Assembly: GCA_964461715.1 (NCBI GenBank) | Contig: CAYWVR010000023.1 | Location: forward strand, 1-53,749 | Direction: 5' to 3' | Source: CAYWVR01 sp964461715 | GTDB taxonomy: Bacteria > Planctomycetota > Phycisphaerae > FEN-1346 | DNA: 53,749 bases | Part shown: in pieces, positions 23,240-34,609 of the stretch | Numbering within the stretch: position 1 is the stretch's first letter | Layout: every line of letters starts with the position of its first letter | Notes under the pieces: model-generated | What the model was told of the DNA's origin: nothing | Database searches by the model: none | What the model saw: the letters and a program-made list of their open reading frames with translations, nothing else | Translations under genes and position numbers: made by a program

Positions 23240-24412
23240 TCAGGCCTTAAGCGGCCACCGCAACGTCGCTGCCGCCACGGCCCCGTCGGGCATTTCCTCT
23301 GGAGGCACGCCGAAAAGGGCGGCCTCGGCCCGATAGGCCCCCACGGCGGCCCGGTTCAGCAGGTCCTCGTCCCCGGGCTGCCGCTCGGGGTGGACCTCGA
23401 CCGACCGAGCCTCGGGGTCGAACCGGCCCCACCGATGGTCCCCGAGCGAGACGAGCAGCGACTCGATCCGCCCGTCGTGGGCCGCCGTCACGATCGTCTC
23501 GACGTCGTCGGACGCCTCCTGGCCCCCGGCCCGGCTCTTGTACTGGTCCACAGCCTGTCGGCGGCACGCCTCGAAGCAGGGCTTGAGAATGCGGGCGGCG
23601 TCGCGGTGTAGGTCGGCGGCGGAGCGGCGGTCCGGATTGCCCTGGACGACCTCCTCGTGCAGGTGGTCGTAGAGGTTCGCCTCGCGATAGAGGCCCACCA
23701 GCGGGTCCGTGGCCGCGAGGACGAGCGGGGCCTCGTGGTCCGCCAGGACGTTCTGAACGGCCCGGGCCACGGCGTGGCAGAACTCGAAGGTCGGCTCCTT
23801 CCGCCGCGCGTCGTCCGTCCCGACGCCCTGGCCGTGGAACATGGCGGCTCGGTCGCCCCGGGGCGTCTGCGGCGTCTCGGTGTGGAACTGGAGCTGCCGC
23901 TCGGGGTCGTCCCAGCGGGTGGCCTCCTCGAAGTTCTCCGGCAGGTCCTCGACGTCCATCTCGCGGATGCCGTACGGGCGGCCCTCGAACAGCCGCACCG
24001 ACCGCTTCGAGAGGGCCAGCAGGTAATACCGCGCCCCGCGGCTGATGAGTGGCAGCAGCGGCACGACGTGCGGCTGCGGGCCGGTCACCGTCAGCGTCGG
24101 AACCTCGAACGGCACCCGATACCCCCGCACCTCGTCGCCGACCAGGAACACGCCTGTGCCGGGGCCCTGGTGCTGCCAGAAGTCGACGTCGTCGTAGAGC
24201 TCGTGGAGGGGCTCGAAGCGGGCATGGGTGTCGGCGGTCCGTATCCCGACTTCCGTGAGTTGCGCCTCGGCCTCCGCGAGGGCGTTCTTGTAGGCGATGG
24301 GGTCCTCACGGGTTTCGGGGCCCCCGACGTGGGTGGGCACGTAGATGGACACGCAGGCCTCGCCCTCGGCTTCGGCGAGGGCGTGGAAATCCGTGGGGGT
24401 GATGAAGGCCAT
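23240..24412 (-). CDS. baeRF-family protein (bacterial eRF1/Pelota-like, ribosome-associated)
   Basis: 390 residues. The N-terminal CVSIYVPTHVGGPETREDPI and YKNALAEAE, then GTGVFLVGDE and ISRGARYYLLALSKRSVRLF, fit the bacterial-archaeo-eukaryotic release factor (baeRF) families in which the strand YYLLxLSKxxVRLF recurs. The C-terminal half contains VLADHEAPLVLAATDPLVGL and ETIVTAAHDGRIESLLVSLG, as in the eRF1 domain 3-like (L7Ae-like) part. Proteins of this kind are thought to act on idle or stalled ribosomes; at least one branch is described as hibernation factors. The exact subfamily is uncertain. AAAGGAG precedes the ATG by eight bases. It is divergent from the P-type ATPase. Confidence 0.75.
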   Translation of the reverse strand: MAFITPTDFHALAEAEGEACVSIYVPTHVGGPETREDPIAYKNALAEAEAQLTEVGIRTADTHARFEPLHELYDDVDFWQHQGPGTGVFLVGDEVRGYRVPFEVPTLTVTGPQPHVVPLLPLISRGARYYLLALSKRSVRLFEGRPYGIREMDVEDLPENFEEATRWDDPERQLQFHTETPQTPRGDRAAMFHGQGVGTDDARRKEPTFEFCHAVARAVQNVLADHEAPLVLAATDPLVGLYREANLYDHLHEEVVQGNPDRRSAADLHRDAARILKPCFEACRRQAVDQYKSRAGGQEASDDVETIVTAAHDGRIESLLVSLGDHRWGRFDPEARSVEVHPERQPGDEDLLNRAAVGAYRAEAALFGVPPEEMPDGAVAAATLRWPLKA

Positions 24413-24434
24413 GGGGTCGCTCCTTTCCTTGTGG

Positions 24435-24466
24435 CCGCCCCGGGGCGGGCGGAAATCCGCTACAAT
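24435..24466 (+). promoter_or_regulatory. Candidate promoter/operator between the baeRF gene and the ATPase gene
   Basis: TACAAT at 24461-24466 is a likely -10 for the ATPase gene and would give a leader of about 100 nt. A perfect 14-bp palindrome CCGCCCCGGGGCGG (24435-24448) occupies the place where a -35 would be expected; no good -35 hexamer is present, so an activator may be needed. Confidence 0.4.
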
Positions 24467-24572
24467 TGGTCCAAAGGCCGGTGCGGCGCTCTTGCTTTTC
24501 CTTCAGTGTATCACGCCGGCGGGCCCAGAGGCGACGGCGCGTCGAAATATCGCCCCGGACGGGACTGAACGC

Positions 24573-27260
<2,688 letters not shown>

Positions 27261-27268
27261 GGCGCCGG

Positions 27269-27298
27269 TGGCGGCCGAGGGGGCCGGGCCGCTACACT
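27269..27298 (+). promoter_or_regulatory. Candidate dodecin promoter
   Basis: TACACT (27293-27298) with TGGCGG 18 nt upstream (27269-27274). The transcript would start about 38 nt before the dodecin ATG. The -10 is good and the -35 is poor. Confidence 0.4.
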
Positions 27299-27342
27299 TG
27301 AGTTGAGTCCTGAATGACGTCAGAGAAGGAAGGAGACCCCGC

Positions 27343-27546
27343 ATGTCCGTCGCCAAAGTCATCGAGATCAGCGCCGAATCGCCCAAAAGCTTCGAGGACG
27401 CCGTCAAGGAAGGCATCGCCCGGGCCTCGACCACCGTCGAGGGCATCAAGGCCGCCTGGGTCAAGCAGCAGCAGGTCACCGTGGAGGACGGCAAGGTCAC
27501 CGGCTACCGCGTTGACCTGAAGGTGACGTTCGTGCTCAAGCCGTAG
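27343..27546 (+). CDS. Dodecin (flavin-storage protein)
   Basis: 67 residues, normal dodecin size. Dodecins assemble as a hollow dodecamer that stacks flavins between tryptophans. W39 in KAAWVKQQQVTVEDGKV is the flavin-stacking residue, with the glutamines that contact the ring just behind. The beginning MSVAKVIEISAESPKSFEDA and the end YRVDLKVTFVL are typical. AAGGAAGGAGA precedes the ATG. It protects or buffers free riboflavin/FMN. Confidence 0.96.
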   Translation: MSVAKVIEISAESPKSFEDAVKEGIARASTTVEGIKAAWVKQQQVTVEDGKVTGYRVDLKVTFVLKP

Positions 27547-27551
27547 CACCC

Positions 27552-27573
27552 CGGCGCGCCCCGCCGCCGTTTT
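27552..27573 (+). terminator. Weak candidate terminator after dodecin
   Basis: A CGGCG-CGCCC-CGCCG hairpin (27552-27566) is followed by CCGTTTT. The stem is short and the T run has only four bases, so it may be a partial terminator. Confidence 0.3.
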
Positions 27574-27649
27574 CCGCCCTGTGCCAGGGAAGCCCGCGGT
27601 ACATCCCGGGTGCCTCGCGTGTTCAATGCCCGAACGAAAGGGAGGCGGC

Positions 27650-28660
27650 ATGCGGTTTGCGGCGGGGCTGATGGCGGGCATGGCGGGGCTGGCGCTGGGC
27701 GCCGGTGCGGCGGGCGAAGACACGCTCCGCGACCGCATCGAGGCGGTCCGGCCGCCGCTGCCGGAATTCCCGCCGCTCCAGCGGAAGCTCATCTACGACC
27801 ACCTGGCGGCCCTGGATCCTGCCTTCACGAACACCGGCTGGTACCGGGCTCGCGAGGGCGAGGTCCGTGAGACCGGCCCGCACGTTGCTCTGCCCGCGGG
27901 CGCGGGCGACGTCCTCGTCTTCGTCTATCGGCGCGAGGGCGACGCTCCCCTGGAGCTTCCCCCGGCCGAGACCCTGGCCGCGGCCGCGCGGCCGGAGCGG
28001 GTCGACCTGAGCGGCCTCCCGATTCGCGAACTCTCGGTGCTCCGGGGACTTACCCCGCGCGATCTGGACCTCTCGTACACGGAGGTTGGCGACCTCGCGC
28101 CGCTGGCGGCGATGACGAGCCTCGAGCGGCTGCGGATCGCCGGCCTTGAGGTGGACGACCTCGGACCGCTCGCCGAGCTCAAGCTGAAGAGCCTGGACAT
28201 CTCGCGCAGCTGCGTGGCGGACCTCGCGCCGCTCGCGAACATGCCCCTGGTGGCGCTGAACGCCGCCCGGACGCCCGTCTCAGCCCTGGCGCCGCTGGCG
28301 AGGTTGCCCCTCGAGCGGCTCATCCTGGCGGGGACGCGGGCCGAGGACCTCGCGCCCCTCGCCGACCTCCCGCTCGTCTACCTGGACTTGGGCGGCGCCC
28401 CTGTGGGCGACCTTTCGCCGGTGCGGGGCATGCCGCTTCGGACGCTCTTCTACGCGCCGCCGGAGCCGCCGGCGGGCCTGGACGCCGTGCGGGCCGTCAC
28501 GTCGCTGGAGACGATCCAGGGCCGCCCGGCCGAGCAGTGGAGGTTCGATTACGACCGCGGACAGGTGAAGGAGCCGGACCTCGCCCCGCCGCCCGCGCCT
28601 CGCACGGGCGAGCAGGAGCGCGACCCGACCCTCGACGACATGATGCGCGAGCTGGAATAG
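27650..28660 (+). CDS. Secreted leucine-rich-repeat protein
   Basis: 336 residues with a signal peptide (MRFAAGLMAGMAGLALGAGA). After an unassigned ~90-residue N-terminal part, about eight short LRR units follow: VDLSGLPIRELSVLRGLTPR, DLDLSYTEVGDLAPLAAM, LRIAGLEVDDLGPLAEL, LILAGTRAEDLAPLADL, LDLGGAPVGDLSPVRGM. They resemble internalin-type or planctomycete LRRs in which 'DLAPLA' starts the next turn. The tail is acidic and Pro-rich. It should bind a protein in the periplasm. AAGGGAGG precedes ATG 27650. Its stop is eight bases before the next ATG, and the next ribosome binding site overlaps its stop codon. Confidence 0.82.
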   Translation: MRFAAGLMAGMAGLALGAGAAGEDTLRDRIEAVRPPLPEFPPLQRKLIYDHLAALDPAFTNTGWYRAREGEVRETGPHVALPAGAGDVLVFVYRREGDAPLELPPAETLAAAARPERVDLSGLPIRELSVLRGLTPRDLDLSYTEVGDLAPLAAMTSLERLRIAGLEVDDLGPLAELKLKSLDISRSCVADLAPLANMPLVALNAARTPVSALAPLARLPLERLILAGTRAEDLAPLADLPLVYLDLGGAPVGDLSPVRGMPLRTLFYAPPEPPAGLDAVRAVTSLETIQGRPAEQWRFDYDRGQVKEPDLAPPPAPRTGEQERDPTLDDMMRELE

Positions 28661-28668
28661 GAGACGCC

Positions 28669-29985
28669 ATGCCCCCCCAAACGAACGCGACGTTCCGCGC
28701 GGGCGCGGCCCGGACGGACATCACCCCGCCGGTGGGCCTGGACCTCTCGGGCGGGCCTTTTGGCCGGTCCAAGGGCGTTATGCACCCGCTGGGGGCCCGC
28801 GCCTTGGTCGTCGAGGGCGACGGGAGGCGCCTGGCGGTCCTCGTCTGCGACCTCCTGGGCTTCGATGCCGCCTACGCCGACGCCATCCGCCGCGATGTCG
28901 CCGAGGTCGTCCGGACGGCGCCCGAGGCGGTGATGCTGGCCGCCACGCACACCCACGGCGGCCCGGCGGTGGTGTCGCTTCGGGACTGGGGGCGGCCGGA
29001 TCCGGAGTACTGCGACCGGCTCCGGGCGACCCTCGTGCGCCTCGCGCAAGAGGTCGCGGAGGGGATGCGCCCGGCGCGGATGCGCGCGGGCGCCGGGCCG
29101 TGTCCGGGGGTGGCCGTCAACCGGGCCCGCGAGGACGGTCCCGTGAACGACCGGCTCGAGGTCGTCCGGTTCGAGGACGTCGACGGTCGAGTGCTGGCCG
29201 CCCTGGTCCACTTCGCCGTCCATCCCGTCAACCTGCATAGCGCGGGCCTTGTGACGCCCGATTACCCGCATTACCTGGAATCGTCCCTCCGGGGGGCGGT
29301 GGACCTGGGGGAAGCCCCGCTGCTCTACCTCTCAGGCTGGGGCGGGGACCTGAACCCCGCGAACTTCGGCCGGGCCCCCAGCGAGAGGAACGCCGCGGAG
29401 ACGGGGGGGCGGCTTGCGGCGGCGGCCGCGCAGCTCTGGCCGACGCTCGATGGGACCGCGGCGACCCCGCTCGCGGCCCGGAAACGGGTCTTCGAGGTGC
29501 CCTTGGAGCCACTTCCGGGCCGGGAGGAGCTCGAGAAGGTTCGCGAGGAGCGCCGCCGCCTGCTCGCCGCCGTCGCGGACCCGTCGCCCACGAACGAGCG
29601 GTGGTGCAGCCACCGGACGTGGATCGCCTGGGCCGAGGAGGCCCTCGCGGCCCTTGACGTGGGCGACGTGCCCGGTACGATGTCCGTCGCCCTCCAGGGC
29701 CTTCGTCTCGGGGACGTGGCCCTGGTGGGGGCGCCGGGCGAGCCGTTCACCGAGTACGGCCTGGCCCTCCAGGCCGCCCGCCGCGTGCCGCATGTGTTGC
29801 CGGTGGCGCTCGCGAATGGGTGCGTGGGGTACTTCCCCGCCCCGTGGGCCTACGCGATGGGCCGGTATGAGGCGACGGGGTGCCCGCGCTATATCGGCCT
29901 GCGCCTGTTCCAGGCCTCCTCGGGGGAGCGCCTGGGAGAGGCCGGGTTGGCGCTGCTGGAGGAGTTGGCCGAGGACCGTTCCTGA
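28669..29985 (+). CDS. Neutral/alkaline ceramidase N-domain-like hydrolase, cytosolic
   Basis: A 438-residue relative of the neutral ceramidase catalytic domain. FRAGAARTDITPPVGLDLSG is the family N-terminus; AATHTHGGP carries the metal-binding histidines, VHFAVHPVNLHS and LYLSGWGGDLNP the next conserved motifs, and ALVGAPGEPFTEYGLALQA the later strand. True ceramidases are about 650 residues with a C-terminal Ig-like domain, absent here. There is no signal peptide, so the substrate is probably a soluble or imported molecule, not extracellular ceramide. These short forms lack an established reaction. It is coupled to the LRR gene and followed 14 bp later by the aminotransferase. Confidence 0.85.
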   Translation: MPPQTNATFRAGAARTDITPPVGLDLSGGPFGRSKGVMHPLGARALVVEGDGRRLAVLVCDLLGFDAAYADAIRRDVAEVVRTAPEAVMLAATHTHGGPAVVSLRDWGRPDPEYCDRLRATLVRLAQEVAEGMRPARMRAGAGPCPGVAVNRAREDGPVNDRLEVVRFEDVDGRVLAALVHFAVHPVNLHSAGLVTPDYPHYLESSLRGAVDLGEAPLLYLSGWGGDLNPANFGRAPSERNAAETGGRLAAAAAQLWPTLDGTAATPLAARKRVFEVPLEPLPGREELEKVREERRRLLAAVADPSPTNERWCSHRTWIAWAEEALAALDVGDVPGTMSVALQGLRLGDVALVGAPGEPFTEYGLALQAARRVPHVLPVALANGCVGYFPAPWAYAMGRYEATGCPRYIGLRLFQASSGERLGEAGLALLEELAEDRS

Positions 29986-29999
29986 AGAAGGAGTACCGT

Positions 30000-31208
30000 A
30001 TGCCGCCACGCATGCCGAACGTCGAGACGTCCCGCACGATGCTCGCCCGGAGCGACCGGCTTATCGTCCGCGGGTGCCAGGGCCATAAGCGGAACCACCA
30101 GCACCTGGAGCGGGGCTACCCGGTGTTCACGCGGCGGGCGTTGGGGGCCCGGTTCTGGGACGTCGACGGCAATGAATACCTCGACTACCTGATGGGCTAC
30201 GGGCCGATCCTCCTCGGGCACAACGACCCCGCCGTCACCGAGGCCATCTGCACGCAGCTTCGCGACGGGACGATCTACACCACGGCCCACCCCAAGGAGA
30301 TCGAGGTCGCCGAGATGATCACGGACCTCATCGGCGGGGCCGAGATGGTGGGGTTCTTCCTGGGCGGAAGCGCCGCCACCAGCGGGGCCCTGCGCCTCGC
30401 CCGGGCTTACACGGGACGCGACACCATCATCCGCTGCGGCTACCACGGCTGGCACGACTGGACCCAGCCGAAGGGCAAGGGCGTGCCGGCGGCGGTGGCC
30501 GACCTCGTGCTCGAGTTCCCCTACGGCGACCTCGAGGCCCTCGACGCCGCCTTCACGAGCCGCGAGGGACAGGTGGCCTGCGTCATCGTCGAGACGATCA
30601 AGGACGCGGGGCCGCCGGAGGGGTTCCTCCAAGGATGTATCGACGTGGCTCACCGGCACGGGGCCCTGTGCATCTTCGACGAGATCAAGGTCGGCTTCCG
30701 CGTGGCCTTCGGCGGGGCGGGGGAGCATTACGGCCTGCGGCCCGACCTCTCGGTCTACGGCAAGGCCTGCTGTAACGGCTTCCCGGGCAGCTTTGTGGCC
30801 GGGCCGCGCGAGATCCTCGGCTCCGACGCCTGCCAGGAGACGTGGCTGGCGGCGACGTTCCACTGTGACATGCTGAGCCTGGTGGCCCTGGAGGCGGTGG
30901 TGGCGGAGATGAAGCGGCGCGACGGCATCGCCCGGCAGTGGGAGCTGGGCGAGCGGCTCATGGAGGGCGTGAACCGGGCCTGCGAGGCCGGGGGGCTGAG
31001 CTACCGCCTCGTCGGTCTCGGACCCATGCCCACCCCCGCCTACGACGAGGCCGAGAAGCCCCGCTGCATCGGCATGCTCCAGGGGTGCCTGGCGCGAGGC
31101 GTGTACTTCCAGCTGGGCCACCCGATGTTCCTGTCGCTGGCCCACACGGCGGAGGACATCGAGCGGACGATCGAGGTGGTGGCCGAGTCGGTGGCCGACC
31201 TCGACTGA
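30000..31208 (+). CDS. Class III (glutamate-1-semialdehyde-mutase-like) aminotransferase
   Basis: A 402-residue PLP enzyme of fold type I. FWDVDGNEYLDYLMGYGPIL is the class III N-terminus; GGSAATSGALRLARAYTG and YHGWHDW bind the cofactor; LCIFDEIKVGFR contains the PLP-interacting aspartate; K255 in LSVYGKACCNG should form the Schiff base. It resembles HemL-type enzymes but the HemL consensus is only partly followed (for example FDEIKVGF in place of FDEVMTGF), so I do not call it hemL. AAGGAG precedes the ATG. Its position behind the ceramidase-like hydrolase suggests the two act on the same aminated substrate. Confidence 0.88.
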   Translation: MPPRMPNVETSRTMLARSDRLIVRGCQGHKRNHQHLERGYPVFTRRALGARFWDVDGNEYLDYLMGYGPILLGHNDPAVTEAICTQLRDGTIYTTAHPKEIEVAEMITDLIGGAEMVGFFLGGSAATSGALRLARAYTGRDTIIRCGYHGWHDWTQPKGKGVPAAVADLVLEFPYGDLEALDAAFTSREGQVACVIVETIKDAGPPEGFLQGCIDVAHRHGALCIFDEIKVGFRVAFGGAGEHYGLRPDLSVYGKACCNGFPGSFVAGPREILGSDACQETWLAATFHCDMLSLVALEAVVAEMKRRDGIARQWELGERLMEGVNRACEAGGLSYRLVGLGPMPTPAYDEAEKPRCIGMLQGCLARGVYFQLGHPMFLSLAHTAEDIERTIEVVAESVADLD

Positions 31209-31333
31209 CCCGCGCCCGGCCGGGCGGAGCGCACTTTTCGGCGTCCGGTCGGACCTGTCCCGCGGTTTACACCCTTAAGGGCGCGGCCCGGGGGCCGTGC
31301 GCGCCGGGTTCCCTGCCTGAGGAGGAGTCGCGG

Positions 31334-34300
31334 ATGGCTGAAGAGCGACACGGGTTGCCGCGCTGGCCCTTCGTGGCCATGCTCATTCTGGGCGGGGCCG
31401 CCGCCGCGTACCTGGCCGCCATGATGCTGACGAGCCATACGCGAAGCGGCGGCGGCCGGGAAGGGACCGGCGAGACCCGAAAGATCCTCGCGGGCCATTC
31501 GGTCGCCCGGCTCTCGGACCGGCGGACGCGGCTGGAGGAGGTGCGGCGTTTGGGACGCGAGGGCGTCCCCGAGGCCGTGCCCATGCTCCGCAAGTTTGCC
31601 GACGCCGAGGACGATCCGGAACTACGGTTGGCGTGCGTCGAGGCCCTCGGTCGCATCGGCGACCCGGAGGGCATCCAGGCCGTCCGCGTCCGGTGCTTCG
31701 ACACCGATCCCCGCGTCCGCATCGCCGCCGCCGAGGCCCTGGGGCGGATGTACTCCGAGCGGGCCGACGGGGGTCTGAAGGACCTCCTGGCCGATACGGA
31801 CATTGGCGTGCGGCTGGCGGCGGTGGAGGCCCTGGCGTCCGTTCTGCCGGACGAGCGGGCCCGCACGCGCCTGGGCGACGCCCTGGACGACGAGGCCGCC
31901 TCCGTTCGCCAGGCCGCCGTCGATGCCTTGGCCGAGGCGGGGCAGCGGTCCAGCGAGGAGCTGATCGAGGGCATCCTGGACTCCGAACCCTCGGTCCGAG
32001 CCCGGGCGGCGGCGGCCCTGGAGAAGGTCGGAAAGGAAGCCCTCCCGGCCCTTCGCGAGGCCCTCTCCCCCCGCGTGAAGCTGGACGTCCGAAAGGACGT
32101 GGCCCGCCTCCTGGGCCGCATCGGCGGTACGGAGACGGTGCCGGCGCTGCTTCAGACCCTGGAAGACCTTCGCCGCCCGCGGGAGGAGGAGGCGGCCGAG
32201 CTCGAGGCCCTCGTGGTCGAGAGCCTGCGGGCGATGGGGCCCGCGGTGGTCGAGCCGCTCGTCGCCGAGGTCGTCGCGCGCGAGTACGGGTCCCGGGCCG
32301 AGCGGACCGGGGCCCGGGTCCTTGCCGACATGGGCCGCCCCGCCGCCGAGGCCATCGCTCAAGGCATCCTTGCCTGGAAGCTCTTTCCCGACCCGCAGGA
32401 GCTGAAGCTCTGGGTCGGCGTGTTGGGCGAGATCGGCGATCCGGCGGCCCAGGAGGCCCTGAACCGGGCCCTCGCCCAGGACGTCGAGGGCATGGCGACC
32501 CTCGTCGCCGAGGCCCGTGCGAAGATCGAGGCCGCCTCCGGGTCGTCGCTTCCGCCGGCGGCCCCGCACGAGGGCCTCCTGGCCGAGCCCCCGGGTCCCG
32601 CGGCCTACCGTACCCTCTATAGCGCCCCCGCCACCCTCACGCCCCTCGACCCGGAGGGAGGCACGATCCCCGACGACGGCGTCGTGCGCGTCTTGCTGAA
32701 GGGAGCCATCCCCCGCGAGGGCGGCCGCCAGGACCTCGAGATCGAGTTGATGCGGCGAGGCGGGGCGTGGGTCGACGAGTGCTACGGCTACGCCTTGCGC
32801 CTCAACAAGCGGTCCCACGTCGGCCGCCTGCGCGCCCACACCGGCGGCCCCAAGCCGACGCTTGAGATCGAGATTTTCATCCTCGACGACGTCTGGGTCA
32901 AGGGTGGCTACGGCGTGTACACGGTCGCGATGGAGGCGTCGCCGAAGGGCTTGGCGGGCTCCTACGAGGGCCACTTCAATTTCCGCGAGGTCTCCGGCGC
33001 CCTCGCCGGCGCCGCGTGGCCGCACGCGTGGACGGAGCCCACCATCGCCCCGGCCGCCCCGGAGGAGCATCCGCGTATGCTCTTTCGCCCCAAGGACTTG
33101 GACGTCCTGCGCGAGCGCGTGCGGACGCCCTTCGGGCGGCGGATTCTCCGGGCCCTGCGCGCCCGTGTGGCCCGCCACAAACGACTCCACCAGGAGCCCG
33201 TCAACTGGGTCACCACCTGGGAGCCGGGCATCGACGCGGCGGTCGGGTACGGCTTCCTCGCGACACTTTTCGAAGAGCCCGGCTACGGACGCCGGGCCGC
33301 CGAGCTGGTCCTTCAGCGGACCGAGACCCCGCCCTATGGCGGGGAGCACGGCGAACGCGTGCCGGGGCCCCTGTTCCATTACCCGTTCGCCTGTGACCTG
33401 ACGTGGGCGTTCCTCGACGAGACAGAGCGCCAGGCCGTCTCACACGCGACCCGCAAGGTCTACCTGCGGTGCTCGGTCGAAAACGGGCCGACGGGCATCT
33501 TCGCGGTCAGCCGGGGTGTGTTCCCCGTGCCGGGGATGCTGTGCCTGCTGGTGCTCGGGGAGAAGGGGCCGTTCGAGATGGAGCCCCCGCCCGCTCCGCC
33601 GCCCACCGAGACGATCCCGCCCCTGGCCGAAGCCCCGCCCCGCCAGGGCGTGCCCGTCAACCGGTTCGAGGCCGGGTCCATCGTCCGCGACTGGCTCCTG
33701 GCGGGACCGTTCGACGCCGACGCCGCCGATCCGCTGGCCCCCTTGGGCGGTCCGGCCGAGGCGACGCCCGTCAAGGGCACGCCCGTCCCGTACCGCACCA
33801 CCGAGCTCCGTTTCGTGCCGCTGCCGGAGGAGAGCTACCGAGAGATCGGCTCGCTCGGCGGCAAGGGCCGGTATCTGCTGATTCCGGGGGCGGACGCGGC
33901 CACGCGGACGTTCCTCTACGCCCTGCTGGAGGTCAAGCGAACGCAGGACTTCTGCGTCGACTGCTCCTCGCCCATTGGGGCCCGCTGGGAACGGGTCTGG
34001 ATCGATGGCCGTCCGCTCGAGCACGGCACGATGGTCATCCTCGAGCCAGGCCTGCACCGGATCATGATCGAGGCGGTCGGACCGGGCTTCATGCCCGTCT
34101 TCACGGTCGCCGACGCTCATTACGCCAAGGCCCTCGGGGTGCGCCACGAGTGGCGGCTCGCGCAGATCGAGGCCGCACGGAAACGCCATCAGGCCACCGG
34201 CCGGCGGCAGAATATCCGGATCATCCTGGACATGCTGCGGCGAGGCACGCGGTCGGCGGCGATGCGGCAGATGCGGGACGCGGCGGCAGGCCGCGACGTC

Positions 34301-34609
34301 AAGCTCGGCGAGTGGGCCCTGCCGTTCGCCGGCAGTTGCCGCACGGCCCTCGGCGAGGCCTTCGTGCCGGATACGCCGGTGGTGTTGGCTGCGCGCCCGG
34401 AGATGCTGGACTCGCCCCGCATGCACCGACGATACCTGTGCTTCGCGATGGGTATGGTGCCCGAGGACATGAGAGCCGCGGTGGCCCGCGAGTTCGACCG
34501 GCGGTTCCCGCCCGGGAAGCTGGACGAGCTCCAGTGCATCGAGCTGGTGGCCGCGCTGGTCCACTATCCGCTCGAGTCCGGCGAGACAAAAGCGAGAGGA
34601 GGCCAATGA
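31334..34609 (+). CDS. Membrane-anchored HEAT-repeat protein with degenerate polysaccharide-lyase-like toroid
   Basis: 1091 residues. An N-terminal anchor (WPFVAMLILGGAAAAYLAAM) precedes about 400 residues of HEAT/PBS-lyase repeats (LRLACVEALGRIGDPEGIQA, VRIAAAEALGRM, VRLAAVEALASV, VRQAAVDALAEA). Then comes a beta domain, a linker EEHPRMLFRPKDLDVLRERV and TPFGRR leading into a helical toroid, and an inserted beta domain starting DWLLAGPF. The linker, toroid and insert parallel those of the next protein (EHPRLLFRRSDLAALKAKAK, TPFGK; DWLYVGPF). This copy lacks the HINWN segment and the whole C-terminal heparinase-like beta part of its neighbour, so catalysis is doubtful. GAGGAG precedes the ATG. 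Its stop overlaps the next start. Confidence 0.82.
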   Translation: MAEERHGLPRWPFVAMLILGGAAAAYLAAMMLTSHTRSGGGREGTGETRKILAGHSVARLSDRRTRLEEVRRLGREGVPEAVPMLRKFADAEDDPELRLACVEALGRIGDPEGIQAVRVRCFDTDPRVRIAAAEALGRMYSERADGGLKDLLADTDIGVRLAAVEALASVLPDERARTRLGDALDDEAASVRQAAVDALAEAGQRSSEELIEGILDSEPSVRARAAAALEKVGKEALPALREALSPRVKLDVRKDVARLLGRIGGTETVPALLQTLEDLRRPREEEAAELEALVVESLRAMGPAVVEPLVAEVVAREYGSRAERTGARVLADMGRPAAEAIAQGILAWKLFPDPQELKLWVGVLGEIGDPAAQEALNRALAQDVEGMATLVAEARAKIEAASGSSLPPAAPHEGLLAEPPGPAAYRTLYSAPATLTPLDPEGGTIPDDGVVRVLLKGAIPREGGRQDLEIELMRRGGAWVDECYGYALRLNKRSHVGRLRAHTGGPKPTLEIEIFILDDVWVKGGYGVYTVAMEASPKGLAGSYEGHFNFREVSGALAGAAWPHAWTEPTIAPAAPEEHPRMLFRPKDLDVLRERVRTPFGRRILRALRARVARHKRLHQEPVNWVTTWEPGIDAAVGYGFLATLFEEPGYGRRAAELVLQRTETPPYGGEHGERVPGPLFHYPFACDLTWAFLDETERQAVSHATRKVYLRCSVENGPTGIFAVSRGVFPVPGMLCLLVLGEKGPFEMEPPPAPPPTETIPPLAEAPPRQGVPVNRFEAGSIVRDWLLAGPFDADAADPLAPLGGPAEATPVKGTPVPYRTTELRFVPLPEESYREIGSLGGKGRYLLIPGADAATRTFLYALLEVKRTQDFCVDCSSPIGARWERVWIDGRPLEHGTMVILEPGLHRIMIEAVGPGFMPVFTVADAHYAKALGVRHEWRLAQIEAARKRHQATGRRQNIRIILDMLRRGTRSAAMRQMRDAAAGRDVKLGEWALPFAGSCRTALGEAFVPDTPVVLAARPEMLDSPRMHRRYLCFAMGMVPEDMRAAVAREFDRRFPPGKLDELQCIELVAALVHYPLESGETKARGGQ

